Below, one piece after another: positions 30,721 to 42,779 of a stretch of DNA of 64,000 bases. The stretch is taken from the NCBI GenBank assembly GCA_036873135.1, contig JAPTYO010000011.1, positions 10,190,747 through 10,254,746 on the forward strand, in the 5' to 3' direction. Position 1 is the first letter of the stretch; every line of letters starts with the position of its first letter. A program made the position numbers and the translations under genes. This DNA is from Clarkia xantiana subsp. parviflora (lineage: Eukaryota > Streptophyta > Magnoliopsida > Myrtales > Onagraceae). The notes beneath the pieces are model-generated. The model ran no database searches. It was not told the origin of the DNA and worked only from the letters and a program-made list of their open reading frames with translations.

Positions 30721-33700
30721 TCTGTCTTTTCAAGACTCATTGCACTGAAAACGTCAATGAATCGGAAAATTCATCCTCAAGTATGTAATGTCTCATGTTC
30801 GACCACGACACCATTTTTCTAGATGTAAACATGTACTTTCAAAGAGTAGTTCGCATAATGTTATCCTAGATACGTGTTTAATGCGCAAATTAGTGCCGCA
30901 TGGTGATATGATATAACTCATTATCATTCTTCAGCTTTTATGGCGGCATGTTTTACCGGATATAATGGAACATAGTTTTACTTGAATGTGAATCACTTCC
31001 CATCATCCCTTAGGGAACAGCTGATGAAGTGACTCTAACATTATGTTTATAAACTATGCTTTCAGAAGTGTGTGATTTTATTTAAATGCTTAGCCTGACT
31101 TATCGTTAAAGGCGTACAGAATGAAAATCGTTTAACCGACTTCATCCTTCTTCGTTTACAAACTTATCTCAGAGCTTTTATCCCATCTCCAATATGAGCA
31201 ATTTAGGTTTTCACCTCATGCGTCAGTTGATACTTTTACAAGGTCGTGGTAGCTTCCGAAGCCTACTTCTTAACGATGTAAACGTTATCAATAAGTTATT
31301 TCCGAAGAAATGCAAACGCAAATTCAACACATCATCATTTAAACACTTATTATTAAACTCGTACTTTGAAACGATGTGTTCCCTCTTTCGAGTCCACTTG
31401 CGCGTTAACGCTATTCACCGAAGTTTTAACCTTGGTTAAACCGTTTCATTTCTGAATTTAATTCAATTTAATCCAATATGTTTCTAACATGATCATCATT
31501 ACAGATTATTTCATTCAATGGAGTACTAACAAATAAGAAATACTAAATCTTTCAATCTAGCTACGCAATTGATGTTTATGTTCAGTTCAGTTTCCCGACA
31601 GAGATGACGGAGTACGTGAATCGATTCGTTTTATTCGACCACTTTTACCTGGCCGAAATTTAGTTTCGGATCGATCCCTCTTAACCGGGTTGATTAATTT
31701 TGACAAGTAGATCACATTTCGAATCGAACAGAAAATATTTTGTTCAATAAATCTGAATTTCGAAATAACCAAAACTTTTGTAACTCAAACGAACAATAAA
31801 TGACAATGATAGGGTTCTTGATCCGAAGATCGCGTATTCAATCCATGATTGTCGCATAGATAGTTGAGAACTTTAAGTCATGTTAAACATCACATCTGAG
31901 TAAATTAACGAGTGAATTACAACAAATGATCTGTGTCTGTATAAAACGTTTTACAACTTCATACACATGACCTACGTGGCGTACTAGAGACGCACTTTAT
32001 CAACATGGTTTAACCCAACGGATTATCGTATAAGACATTTATGGTCCAGTTCTCTCTATAATATGCGGATCATGGTTGATTTCTTTCAAACCTAGTATGG
32101 TGAGCAGAGAAGGTTTCCCTTTTAGTGCTATGGTTACTATACTTGATTAGGCTCAAGGTCATTGAGTCCCGTCAATATCAGACAACCATATACATCTTTT
32201 CCATGTTGACTTTTCATTCTGATGTGCCGATGTGGGTTTTACGCCAACATCCATGAAAAGAGAGAAAACCATCACGTTTAACCGAAACGTTTAGCTTTTG
32301 CATCATTGCTTCCACCGAGGCGGATGCAAAGGGTTACTAAGCTGCAACATTGCCTGGTTGCAATTGAAGTCTTCTTCAACCCCCTTTTTTACCAATGTTG
32401 AATGTATAATCACATACGCGTTCATATCATCAAAGAACCTACTCCTATTCTTGGTGAAACAAATTATTACATTCGTTTCTCATTGTCAAAATCATACAGA
32501 CTACCATATTCATCTGTAGTTGTCCTCTCCATTATATATATATATATTTTTTGGAATCGTAGAGAGTTCAACACGTACTCCTTTTATTCATCATGATTCA
32601 TACCATCAAGATTGCGTTGAATATCGAATCGCACTAATTCAACCAATTCATACTAAAAAATCGATGATTATGAAAAAAATCAGGTAAACAATAACATTTT
32701 GAGAAAGAATTGCATACACCAGATATCTATTAAGATTGAATTCGACAAATAACGATTCCTTGGTCATCTAAACCAACCAACCACCAGTATACTAATGGAA
32801 GATGGCTGTGAAAGAGTTCAATTACCGTCGTTATCAATCCAATAAACCAGTCTTTTAAAACGGTTTTAATCGCAAATTAACGGAACGGGGATTTTATAAC
32901 AAGCCTACCCGATCTTGTCTTTCCCAAGACCCTTTTTATTTTGGAAAAACATTCCGATGAATTAACTCATGAATATATAATTCTACTAACCATGTTAATT
33001 ATCATACACAAGTAACATTCATCAAACAAACCACACTCATGCTCACGTGTCACGCGTCTAATTTTCCGAGGAACTCATGCTTGCATTCATAATTCTACTT
33101 CCAAGTAAATTATCAAATGCGGCTACATCCTCAACATTCTAGCATACGTGTCAAACATGAATCATTCACATCCATCATACATATTTGGCGACTAATTTTC
33201 GATTTTAAAATAATTTTAAACATTAGGGGCTGATTTGAAATTCATGCTTATATTCAATCACGCAACATTTTAGACATGAATCCTAGGCATTTCCAACCAT
33301 CACAACATGTCTATCCTAGTGCGCATTCCATATATTTAACCTGGGCTCCGCCCACAACATGCAGTATCCAACTAGCTTGACTCAGTCAAGACAACAGTTC
33401 TAATCATGCATATATATATATATATATATATATATTGAATAATAAACAATTGCAATTCAGCCCTCTAATTAATCCAGTCCCAAAATCATGTATCTCCGAG
33501 GTCCATCCCCATAATCGAAACAAGGCATAAATGTTAACAACAATATGAGCAATGTGTAGTCCATTTATAGGTTCAAAAATATTTGGATTTTAAAATTTGA
33601 CCTCCCTATTTTAATTGAGTTGAATTAAGTTTTGAAAACACGGTTCGATTCAGTCAATTTTGGTTCGTTTTGGTCTGGTTCGGTTCGGTTCAGTTCAGAA

Positions 33701-34063
33701 AATCCGATTCTGCCTGGTCCGGTAAATTCGGTTCAGCTCGGTCTAGATTTTTTTTTTAAATTTTAAAATCTTGTTCGTTCCGAACCGGTCCAATAAAATA
33801 AGGTTCGGTTCGGTTCAACACACAAAACCAGTTCGATTAAATCCACTTAATTACCCCGGTCCGACCCGACTAGGTCGAATCGATTAAGAAAACCCAGTTC
33901 GATTTCATTTCGTCCCGATTTGACATATTGGACCGGCCCAACAATTTAAAATATTGAAAGTTAGGCCGAAATGTTTACTTGTGGCCAAAGTAAGGTTTTA
34001 AAGCCCAAAAATATTTTAGTTAGCCACCAAGTAACATTTATTATATAAAATAATTTCCAATAT

Positions 34064-34141
<78 letters not shown>

Positions 34142-34167
34142 TACATATATAGTTCGGCCATATTACT

Positions 34168-34226
<59 letters not shown>

Positions 34227-34810
34227 TGCTAAGATTCTATCTTTAAGATTAAATCAATCAACAATATATATACATATATGTAAAAATCGGCACATTATAT
34301 AATATATATATATATATATTTATTGTAAATATCTTAAATAGGGTAACAAATATACTGACAGTATATCTTCTCAATCTTTTAGGCAATTAAATCTATCAAT
34401 ATTATCTTTAACCCTATTAAATATTTAGATACACTGATAGTGTCCCAATTATAGATATATTGTTACCTTAATTAAAAAAATTAAAATATGGTAAACAATA
34501 TAATTTAATATAGTGCCAAAATTCACTAGCTTGGTGACCAATAAATTACAAAATTTACCTAGTAAATTCTTTAAAATTTCGGCACAAACGCTATATTGGG
34601 AACAAGTGGTCAAATTTTAAGATCAAATTTTAATAAGATCTAGAATTCAATGTTTGATTTTGATAAATACTACACTTTTCTTGAAGATCATGAACATCAA
34701 ATTAACCAAGAACTTCATGAAAATTTCGGATTCACCAACAACCCCCAAAAATCGAAAAAATTTAAAATTTTCTTTTAAAATTTTCTTTTTTTATTTTAAA
34801 CTTCGAGAAG
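30721..34810 (-). pseudogene. Copia E upstream region: decayed gag-integrase and leader
   Basis: Collinear with 18,990-22,900 of B over nearly its whole length; matching landmarks include AACGGAACGGGGATTTTA at 32,880 and 21,175 (quoted in part). No readable gag, protease or integrase motif remains. The leader part (about 32,650-34,810) contains a GGTTCGG-rich stretch (33,640-33,900) and AT microsatellites at 33,411-33,435, 34,067-34,137 and 34,173-34,222. Confidence 0.55.
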
Positions 34811-35099
34811 ATCCATGTAAGAAGAAATATTTCCACATGTAAACCCAGATAAGGGATAATATCCCTATTAAAAAAAGCAACACAAATAGAACAGACTACA
34901 GGAACCTAGGATCCATTTCTGATAGTCTTATCTAGTCGAAGTAAAATCCAATGAAAACGGAACGAACTAATCGAACCCAATAAGGGGACCGAATAGTTCA
35001 GTCCAGACGCATTAAGAATCTAGTCCAAATGGACAATATAACTGATAAAAAGTCCTACATGAAGATGCACAATTCAATAATTTATTTTAACTAACATAT
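34811..35099. other. Unassigned spacer
   Basis: About 290 bp between the truncated leader of E and the LTR of F. AT-rich, no gene, and no repeat recognised elsewhere in the window. Confidence 0.5.
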
Positions 35100-35733
35100 T
35101 GTTGGGACCTGACTCGCGCGGTTTGTCGGGTCCTTAAGAGATTGCGTAGAGGTCTTGTCGAGTTGTCGGAGTCCGCGAGTGTTGTCCGTGCGTGCTCCTC
35201 CTAACACCTGCAAAAGGGGTAATACCGAGACCACAGGGGGGTGGTACAAGATGAGCCCTCTCTGATGCCTAAATGAGAAGCGATTCTAGAGAGATAAAGC
35301 TAGAGAGAAGTGACAGCTCCCAAGCCAACTTGAACAATGAAATGGGTGACCAAGGTTCCTATTTATAGGGAACTGTGGACTTAAACCCTGTTTTAAGCTA
35401 TCCGACCCCGGTTTAGTAAGAAAATGTGAACCTGAATTGGGTTTGAGCATGATTGACAGTGGAATGACTCGCACATAGTGTAAAACACGTAAGGGTACGC
35501 GCGTCGTAGGGTGACAATCCGGACCACACCGGATTGTCTCAGCAATCCGGACCGGTCCAGATAGTGTAAACAATCCGGACTGGTCCATATTGTGTGAACA
35601 ATCCGTCTGAACGTGCGTGTTGCGCGTTCAGACCGTTCTAACCCGCGGGTATGCGTTCGTAAGCCGTTAGTGGGTCTGACGTGCTGACGTGGCCTGAATA
35701 TAAAACGAACCCATATCGGGCGAATATACATCA
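35100..35733 (-). repeat. 3' LTR of element F (about 634 bp)
   Basis: Plus strand TGTTGGGACCTGACTCG through CGAATATACATCA; minus strand starts TGATGTATATTCGCCC right after the purine-rich GACTCGGGAGAAAA. It contains GCATCAGAGAGGGCTC and TTTTGCAGGTG in U5, and a block of CCGGAC/GTCCGG dyads (about 35,517-35,604). A matching start (TGATGGATATACGCCC) is found in the LTR at 44,108. Confidence 0.75.
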
Positions 35734-37546
35734 TTTTCTCCCGAGTCAAGTAGTGGCTTAATCATTGCTTGACTCTATTTTACGATAGGATAGGTGTCCG
35801 ATTCGGGTTCGGGCATTACCTCATGGTGAACTTACTGTCGGTGGGCGGGTGGGCCTCAATGTTGTTCTTCCCTTCCTCTTCTCGGTAAAGGAAAATATAA
35901 CTGCTGACATGGTTAGGACAACAAGTATATGTATATAATACATATATATGTATATAATACATATATATGTAATGATATGAATGTCTGTATGTAACGTGGA
36001 CGCGAATATCGACATGTATATAAAACGCGATATACAAGTGTACGTAAATCGACGAATGCTATGCAATGACGTGTAATCAATGATGTAAGCTCATAAATAG
36101 ATATATGATGACATGATTATGAGTATATATTTGCAATGATGTAACACAAATATATGTCATGTGTAATGTAAGCATGTGGGTATATCCATAAGTATATATG
36201 CATGAGTGTATGCTAAGGACTCAAAAAGAGTTAGAAAAAATAAAGATGAGTAACATCTTTAATCATGACCATTAGATAACACCATTGTCATCAAAGGGTT
36301 GTGATAAGAGATGGGGATGTAAAAACCCTATCATCATTTTATAAAAGGAGAGAGAGTATTCACCCAAACACATAGCCTCCACTCCCCAAGCTAGCATATT
36401 TTCCATTCTTGGAGAGCAGGACGCTTGAAGACCAAGAAACTTGGCCTTCAAGTATTTCGGCCGGTCACCCACACCACACGGCGGTGACACCTTTCCCGCG
36501 CGGGAGCAAGCGGCTGCGGCGCAGTCACGACGGCCGGAGGTAGCGGCGGCGGCGGCGCGGCGGATGGTAGCGATGGCGGCGGGCGGCTTTCCGGCGACGA
36601 CGACGTGGTTACGACGGCGACGTGGTTACGGCGGCGAGGGCTCCGGCGGTTGATTATACCACTTTCCGGTATGATTGTGAGTTTAACCGGCTCTATTTCG
36701 CTAATATTTAGCTTGGTGAAAGTTTGATTTTTATGCCCACCGTGTGTTTGATTTAATTCCTAACAAACATTGACATGATGTAGGATTCATAATGTATAAA
36801 AAATGGCTAAGTGTTTTGAACCACTGAATGTATAGTAGAGACTGTTATTTCCCTTGTTGATCGTGCTTGTTGGTCGACCGAGATCTTGTCATGTTTGGAT
36901 TGTTTATTTTGACCACCCACTGATTGCCTATTGATCGCGGTCGCTGATCAAATAGTGTTTTGTTATTCAATTTACCGCTCTTTGATAGAAATTATTGATC
37001 AGTAAAGTCCATGTCTTGACTTGTGTTGTACTAAGCCTTGTGTGTATATGCTTGTTTGTATGATAATATTGATAGCACTAGTTGGGTCTTGTATTGCTCT
37101 TGTCAAGTATACAAGTAAGCGTGTATAACCTGCAATCATTGAATGATATATACATATAGGTGTTAGTGCTATAATCGTGTTTGCACCATTACCCTGAGTT
37201 GTTGTGTTGGGTCGAGTGGGCACGTGTAGGGTCGTATAGGCTGTATAGGTTGTATAAGTATTGGGATGAGGCCCTTACTAACATAGAGTTTCCATTGTAT
37301 AAGGATGTTTTCTATGTAGTAATTTGAACTTATAAGTTTGTTGGTGTTGAGTTGCCCCCGTGTAGAGGATATTCGCCACATAATGATTAGTCACATGACT
37401 GTCACGTGTATACTTGCTGAGTAAATTTTAGTTTACCATTGCAGGCTTTGTAGCTTAGGTACTGCAGAGCAATTTGTTGATTCAGTGTGTTATAGCTGAC
37501 GCGTCCCTCACTAGGACTTCCTTCCCGACTTGTAGGATTCAGAAAG
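35734..37546. other. F 3' region with TATA-like site and GC-rich possible leader exon
   Basis: The region holds no recognised protein domain. It has TATATATGTATATAATACA repeats near 35,925-35,975. On the plus strand, TTTATAAAAGGAGAGAGAG near 36,338 looks like a TATA box. Downstream is a CGGCGG-rich stretch (36,430-36,655) ending at a possible splice donor (TTCCG/GTATGATTG, about 36,669), and a possible acceptor lies at 37,439-37,444 (TTGCAG). This could be the promoter and spliced 5' leader of the antisense ORF that starts at 37,547. Confidence 0.35.
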
Positions 37547-39946
37547 ATGAGTAAGTTTTTCATTCCTACTCCTGGCGTTACATACTGTCAAGACTCTGGT
37601 TCAAGGTCCAAGTCAGACTCGTTGGCATCCCACGAATCAGGATCTAATTCTGGTTCAGACTCTTCCTCTGATTCGGGGTCTGATTCAGAGTCAGAAGACA
37701 TGCTTCAGACCTTTACCGACAACCAGCTGCGTCGAAAGGAGTATCAGAGTTATGTCGAGTTGTCTTGCCCTCTTTTAGAAGCCGCGTATCCTTCTGATGT
37801 ACATATAGATGTTGTTCGGGGTTCGCCTACCGTTCCCCCTACTTAGATGGAGGCAGTGTACACAACCCAGGTGCGGGAAGAGTTGCGTTTACCTTATTGC
37901 CGCGAATTGGTTAGGTTATGTCGTTATTAGAGGATCTCTCTGACCGACCTTGCACCTGCTGAGATAAGATCTTCGATTTGTTTTCGCGTGTTGGATCACC
38001 GGCGGTCGTGGCACTACTTGACCTTGCTTTTCTGATGTTTCTTTCGACTCCAATGTCAGGACGCTTCTGGCTTGTCTTCTATAGCCATTCGCTAGCCTTC
38101 ATTGAGGGAGTGAGGTTTCACGAGTCTCGACTTGGGACAAGTGAAGTGAAATGCTGCGCTTCGGTTTGTGGCAGCTTCTGACCGTTCTGGCAGTCATTGG
38201 AGGAATCAATATTTATTCATTAATGATGTCAGGGTGACTTGGCCGGTCGCGCATGTCACTCGTACTGACCCCGTGCCCACGTACTCTGAGTTTTCTACTT
38301 CAGATAAAGAAACTGTGAAGTTAATATACCGGAGTCACAAGACGCGCGCCTATCGCCCTGTGTCTTGCGTGTCAGAACGGGATTTGCGCGAAGCTGGAAT
38401 TCATATAACTTATTCGGGAGGCTCTTTGGTATGTTATGAACCTTTGTAACTTCTATCATGTTTTGATGTAGGTTGGTTTCTTGGAAAAAGCTCGCGCTTG
38501 CAGGCGGGTCTTCCGGGCAATGTTGCTGCCCACGAGCGGAGTACTCCTCCTGTTGCCCCGGCGGCACTCGAGGTTTTGAAGCCTGGCCGAGGGAAGGAAT
38601 CCATGGGTAAGCTGCTTTCAAGAAACTTCGTCCCTCCTTATTTCCACTAAGTGTTATTGTTCTTACTTAGTCTTGCTTTGGTTTTCAGGTCGTTCGCCTA
38701 ACGTAACCGACCGCGTTGTCTCCGTTGATGATACCACGCCTCGCCCAAGGATGAAGAGGTCTGACTTAGAGGTTCGTCCCTCGAGCAATCCCAAGAGATC
38801 CAAGTCTACTCCATGTGGTGAGTCATCGAGGGCTCCTTCCCGTGACAAATGGAAGGACGTTGAGATTTGGACTCGAGCATCTGCCATTTCTGCCCCCTGG
38901 TCGAGGGACCGGACCTCGGGGGAGGAACTGATTAGAGAGGGTACGTTGTTCGCGTTGTTGATCTTCTGTTACACTAGTGTTTTTTTTTATCCTTTTTATT
39001 TGTATATCTCTGCTCTTGTAGGAGTTTTGCCACTCCCTGCGCTTTGTCGTGCTGATTTGGTTCGTTTCTTTGAAGGTGACGTTATGGGATTCGAATGGGT
39101 ACCTTTTTCTTCTGCTGGTGGGCATCAGTTTATGAAAGAGTCTCATTTGGGCACTCCCGGGGTAGGCATGTGTGTAATGCACAGGGTTGTTCCTCCTGGG
39201 GATCGAATGATTCGACCCAGTGAGCCGGAGGATGCGTGCGCATATGCTGAGGGTGCGCTTGTTTGTGTAGTTATTATTTCGCTGCAACTTTTTCCTTGTT
39301 GAATGTGGAATTGTGCTTCAGGTTGTTGCTGATGTTGTGAACCTTTCCTCCTTCGTGATTGAACTCACTGAGGAAAATAAGGTTCTCGAGGAGAAGTGTG
39401 GCGTTGTTTGCCATGAGCTTGCTGGAGTGAAGGAGAAAGCTCGCTTCATGGATGTGAAGGTCAATGATTTGGAGGCTGCTGCCTTTGATCGCCAGAGTCG
39501 GGTTGCCACTCTCGAGTTCGAGATAGCTGCCCTTCACAAGAAGATTGCGGATTGGCGAGGCGCATGCTCTTGCCCTGTAGGCTGTGCAGGAGAGTGCCTA
39601 CAAGGAAGGGAAGGAGGACTCTATTGCCGAGTACAAGGATTCTACGTGCTTTCATGATGATATCCAGGCGGGCTGCGAGAAGGTGATGTATGACTTTGCT
39701 GAGGAGTTTATCGAGCAAGTTCACACTCTCGGACCTGGTTTTCCTTTTGACTGGCTTGGTGCCTTTGCCCCATTTTCTACCGGACACGTGGCAGCATTGC
39801 GAGCTTGGGATTAAGTTGTTGCTCGAGTTGATCTTGTGTTTGATCCTGATGGTGACATCGGTGTGGTTGTGGAATCTACCGTCCAGGATGAGAGTATTGC
39901 GGAGCCATCCGGAGATGTGGTAATTTCTCATGTGGTGTCCGGTTGA
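37547..39946 (+). pseudogene. Antisense multi-exon ORF of Tat-like element F
   Basis: A plus-strand gene-like region opposite to gag. It starts MSKFFIPTPGVTYCQ, followed by an acidic serine-rich stretch (SGSDSSSDSGSDSESED). A middle part has RNQYLFINDVRVTWPV (about 38,200), and a later part a predicted coiled coil (VIELTEENKVLEEK, about 39,355-39,540), ending DGDIGVVVESTVQDE and stop at 39,944. Three short GT..AG introns fit: 38,607-38,688, 38,941-39,021 and 39,253-39,321 (82, 81, 69 bp). The layout resembles plant 'putative gypsy-type transposon' antisense proteins of Tat elements (Pfam Transposase_28-like, not verified). Stops at 37,844, 37,928 and 38,034 and a frameshift near 39,570 mark it as broken. 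Confidence 0.6.
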
Positions 39947-40399
39947 TAAGTGTATGTTTATTCGAACTTTGTAGATAGCCTTGCTCCCCTTATTGGGTTG
40001 AGGATTTCTTATTTTGGTTGTTTCCCTTGAACTCTTTTCCTTTATGCTTGTCGTTTGTCGTTGTGACAATGGACTTGTTATGAATGCTTTGGTTATGCAT
40101 GATAACTAGTAGTAATATTTCATACATTTGTTATTGTAGTTGTCCATATGGTTTGGACTATAGAGTAGAGTTGAGACTCCTCCTCTGATTGGATGTAGTG
40201 TCCGTAGTTGTAGTGATAGGACGTGAGTCACTATAGGTCGCGCGCCCCTCTTGGTTGTCCCAAGGAATGGCGTAGTATATAAGTGTCAGATAAACACGTG
40301 GGTCGTATGCTTGCCGTATTTCATGGGTGGTAACGCGCAAGAATTTGAACCGGTACTTGCCATTTTTTCATGGGTAGTAATGCGCAAGAGCTTTACTCG

Positions 40400-41085
40400 T
40401 ACGTAGAAGTATCGTCTCGACAAAGCGAGACATTAGTTTTTACCGTCACTTAGTCCACTCTAAGGCGACGTTGTGACAAAACGCTACTTGTTAATTTGGT
40501 GCGTTTTTCCATCCGCTAGTTGGGCACACCCTTTGTAACGTTGTTGCAAGGCGTTCCATTGGCTATTCCATGTACTTACCTTGCATTGCTACTACGCCTC
40601 CACTTGGTTATTCCAAAGGGCGGAACAGATGTCGTGTAATATGCCTTGTAGTTTTTACCGTCTCTTGGACGATTCCAAGGCGACGTTGTGGCAAGACACG
40701 ACTTGCTTATTTGTATGTGTTTTGCTTCCGCTACTTGGGCAACCCAAGTGTAACGTTGTGGCAATATGTTCATTGGCTATTCCCGTACTTGTCTTGCGAT
40801 TGCACCTCTTCTTGGTTATTCCAAGGGGCTGCACAAGACCGCGTTGTACGACTTGCAGTTTTTACCGTCTCTTGGTCCATTCCAAGGCGACCTTGTGGCA
40901 AGACTCGACTTGCTAATTTGTCGAGTTTTATTTTTGTTATTTGTTCATCTCCAAGATAACGTTTTACAAGACTCGACTTGTAGGGTTGGCGAGTTTTCGA
41001 TACATTGCGTATAGCGATGTTCTCAGGATACGCTCTTGCGGGCGTAGAAATTTATTTCTCACAGGATACGCTCCTGAAGGCATAG
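40400..41085. repeat. Tandem repeat (~200-220 bp unit) in element F
   Basis: The phrase TTTTTACCGTC.CTT.G..C recurs at about 40,437, 40,655 and 40,859, and CGTTGTGGCAAGAC..GACTTG words recur between. A separate short duplication, GGATACGCTC.TG..GGC.TAGAAAT, occurs at about 41,027 and 41,064. It lies between the antisense ORF and the gag fragment, as the 53/76-bp arrays do in D. Open frames here are repeat artefacts. Confidence 0.75.
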
Positions 41086-41429
41086 AAATGAACGATATTG
41101 GTCTTGATAGTCTGTTTAGCGTAATAGCTTATATAGTTCATGCAATTTATATGTATATAGTCCTCTACTTGGTGTGTTTCCAGAGTAGGGTGTATTGTGG
41201 ATGTATAAGTAGGGATTGTACCGACGAAAAAGCATCGACTTCATTAGTCTTGTGAAGTATATACAATGGTAAACAAATGGGGTCAACCGATCACCCATAT
41301 GTAAATGATTTAATACTATTTTAAACTACTAGGCTAGTTTCCTCTGTATATGGAGTGTAGGTAGACTGGAAATAGATAAGTAAAAACTGTGAGTAGAGTA
41401 TGGGGAAGATATGTTCGCCGCCTCCAAGG

Positions 41430-42180
41430 TTGGTTTGCTCATATTGTGGGGTGGTTGAGCACCACGCGACTTTGCAATGCCCCTAGAGAAATCATCTCCT
41501 CGATTTCCATCCTCAAGGTGAAGCAATCATTGGTGTTATGCCCCCAAGTATGGTGGTACTTGCACCAGTCTTCTGTGTTAGTTCCTAGGAACGCTTGTAG
41601 TGTTTCGCGTGGAGGAGGTAGCTTGTCCAGTAGGATGTTGACATATAGTTCTTCGACTCCTATGTTTAGAGGAATGAAAGGATAATCTGTGTTGCTGTTC
41701 ATTCCCCTGCTTGTGCTTCCGTGAAAAAATACCCCCCCCCCCCCCCCCCCGTCTTTTGCGGGTGGCTTGCTCCATCCCAACTCGTATTCACATTCAATTT
41801 CTCTTTTGAGTTTCTCTTTGAGATCATCCATTGATTGGGTGGTCCTCCAACCAACATGTATTCTTCCGAACAGGAGAAAAGAGGGAGCATTCATGTTCAT
41901 TTAGAACGCGTTGATTACAACCTCCTTTGTTGCTTTCACCATAGCAGCGTTCTGCGCATAGCACTTGAAGTAGCTCCAAATAGGTTCTCCTTCTTCTTGT
42001 TTGATATCCCAAACACTTTGAAGTGTTGGGACTAAATGTTGATTTACTAGTCCTCCAAGCACGACAACCTGTTTGATTTGGTTCTCTTCTTCTCGTCGGG
42101 TGCCTTCCCCTTCAGTTGTGCCTAGCCTGATCATTGCAATGGAGAGTTGTTGCTTACACCAGAGAGCGTTGACATAGCAT
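41430..42180 (-). pseudogene. Second gag fragment of element F
   Basis: Minus-strand gag middle and C-terminus: WDIKQEEGEPIWSYFKCYAQ (about 41,960-42,020), then AINAF-like text running in another frame into NAPSFLLFGRIHVGWRTTQS (about 41,850). A poly-glycine stretch comes from a run of 19 C at 41,732-41,750, and the knuckle CKYHHTWGHNTNDC is at about 41,520-41,560. It follows directly downstream of protease-type sequence (ALWCKQQLSIAMIRLG) where reverse transcriptase should begin. This means pol was replaced or deleted, leaving a gag-protease-gag order. Broken by frameshifts. Confidence 0.7.
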
Positions 42181-42308
42181 TATCGTGCGGATGTTTAATC
42201 ATCCAACACTTCTCCCACTCCGATTTTGGTTTGGAATTTCATCTTCTGATGCGCAGTTTAAGGCACTATCTCGTACGGGTTTATCGTTGTTCTCCCCAAT
42301 ATCCCATT

Positions 42309-42764
42309 TTACGCTACTAAGGCTTCAACCACTACGAAGTTGACGTTGATGTCAAGATTTTTCCAGACTTGACCAATCATTACTGGGAGAGTGGTTGTCC
42401 CTAGGGGGTATGTCGCTGCTCCGGCGAAGCTTATGAGTGGGGAACTCCCCGGAGTTAAATCTGCATTTGTCTTTCCCAGCTGCATTAGTATTATGATGTG
42501 TAAGATGTCCGCAGAGCTGCCGCCGTTAACTAGGATTCGTTTGACGTCGTAGTCTGCGATCGGCATGTTAATCACTAGCGCGTCATCATGAGGATAGACA
42601 ATGTGTCTCATGTCTTCCTTGGAGAATTTGATGATGACATCTTCTTGTTCTGCTCGTTGTCTTTTGCCATACTTTGGGAGTGTCTCTTCTTGTGATGCAT
42701 ATACATTCCTGGCATTTGACCCTTGTCCCCTAGAGGCTTGTCCTCCATAGATGACATTAATCAC
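42309..42764 (-). pseudogene. Aspartic protease region of element F
   Basis: A 151-codon minus-strand frame with NARNVYASQEE, DDALVINMPIADYDVKRIL, then VNGGSSADIL (about 42,520-42,550), and the flap-type ISFAGAATYPLG (about 42,420). In this family the active site reads (I/V)D(S/G)GSSADIL, as in D (LIDSGSSTDIL). Here the catalytic Asp is Asn, so the protease would be inactive even without other damage. Gag lies upstream (42,780-43,550). Confidence 0.75.
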
Positions 42765-42779
42765 GCTCCGCTTGGGAGG

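Larger units (their letters stand above)
26990..34810 (-). mobile_element. Ty1/copia element E (minus strand), 5' end missing
   Basis: Same family as B. It inserted in A2 integrase: its 3' LTR starts at 26,990 right after GTGGATACAAC. In its own direction: decayed leader and gag-integrase (34,810-30,700), linker and RT-RNase H (30,700-28,657), 3' region and 3' LTR. The last part of the leader, the primer site and the 5' LTR are absent; homology to B stops at about 34,810. The target duplication therefore cannot be checked. Confidence 0.8.

Noticed and set aside
34067..34222. Centromeric or telomeric repeat
   Set aside because: It is a plain AT microsatellite in a copia leader; no telomere motif and no satellite monomer.
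35816..36066. Frames rich in Tyr/Ile/His
   Set aside because: They translate the TATATATG/TACATATA microsatellite region.
36441..36653. 70-codon Ala/Arg-rich frame
   Set aside because: Composition is driven by CGGCGG repeats. A leader or exon is possible, but the protein itself is not supported.
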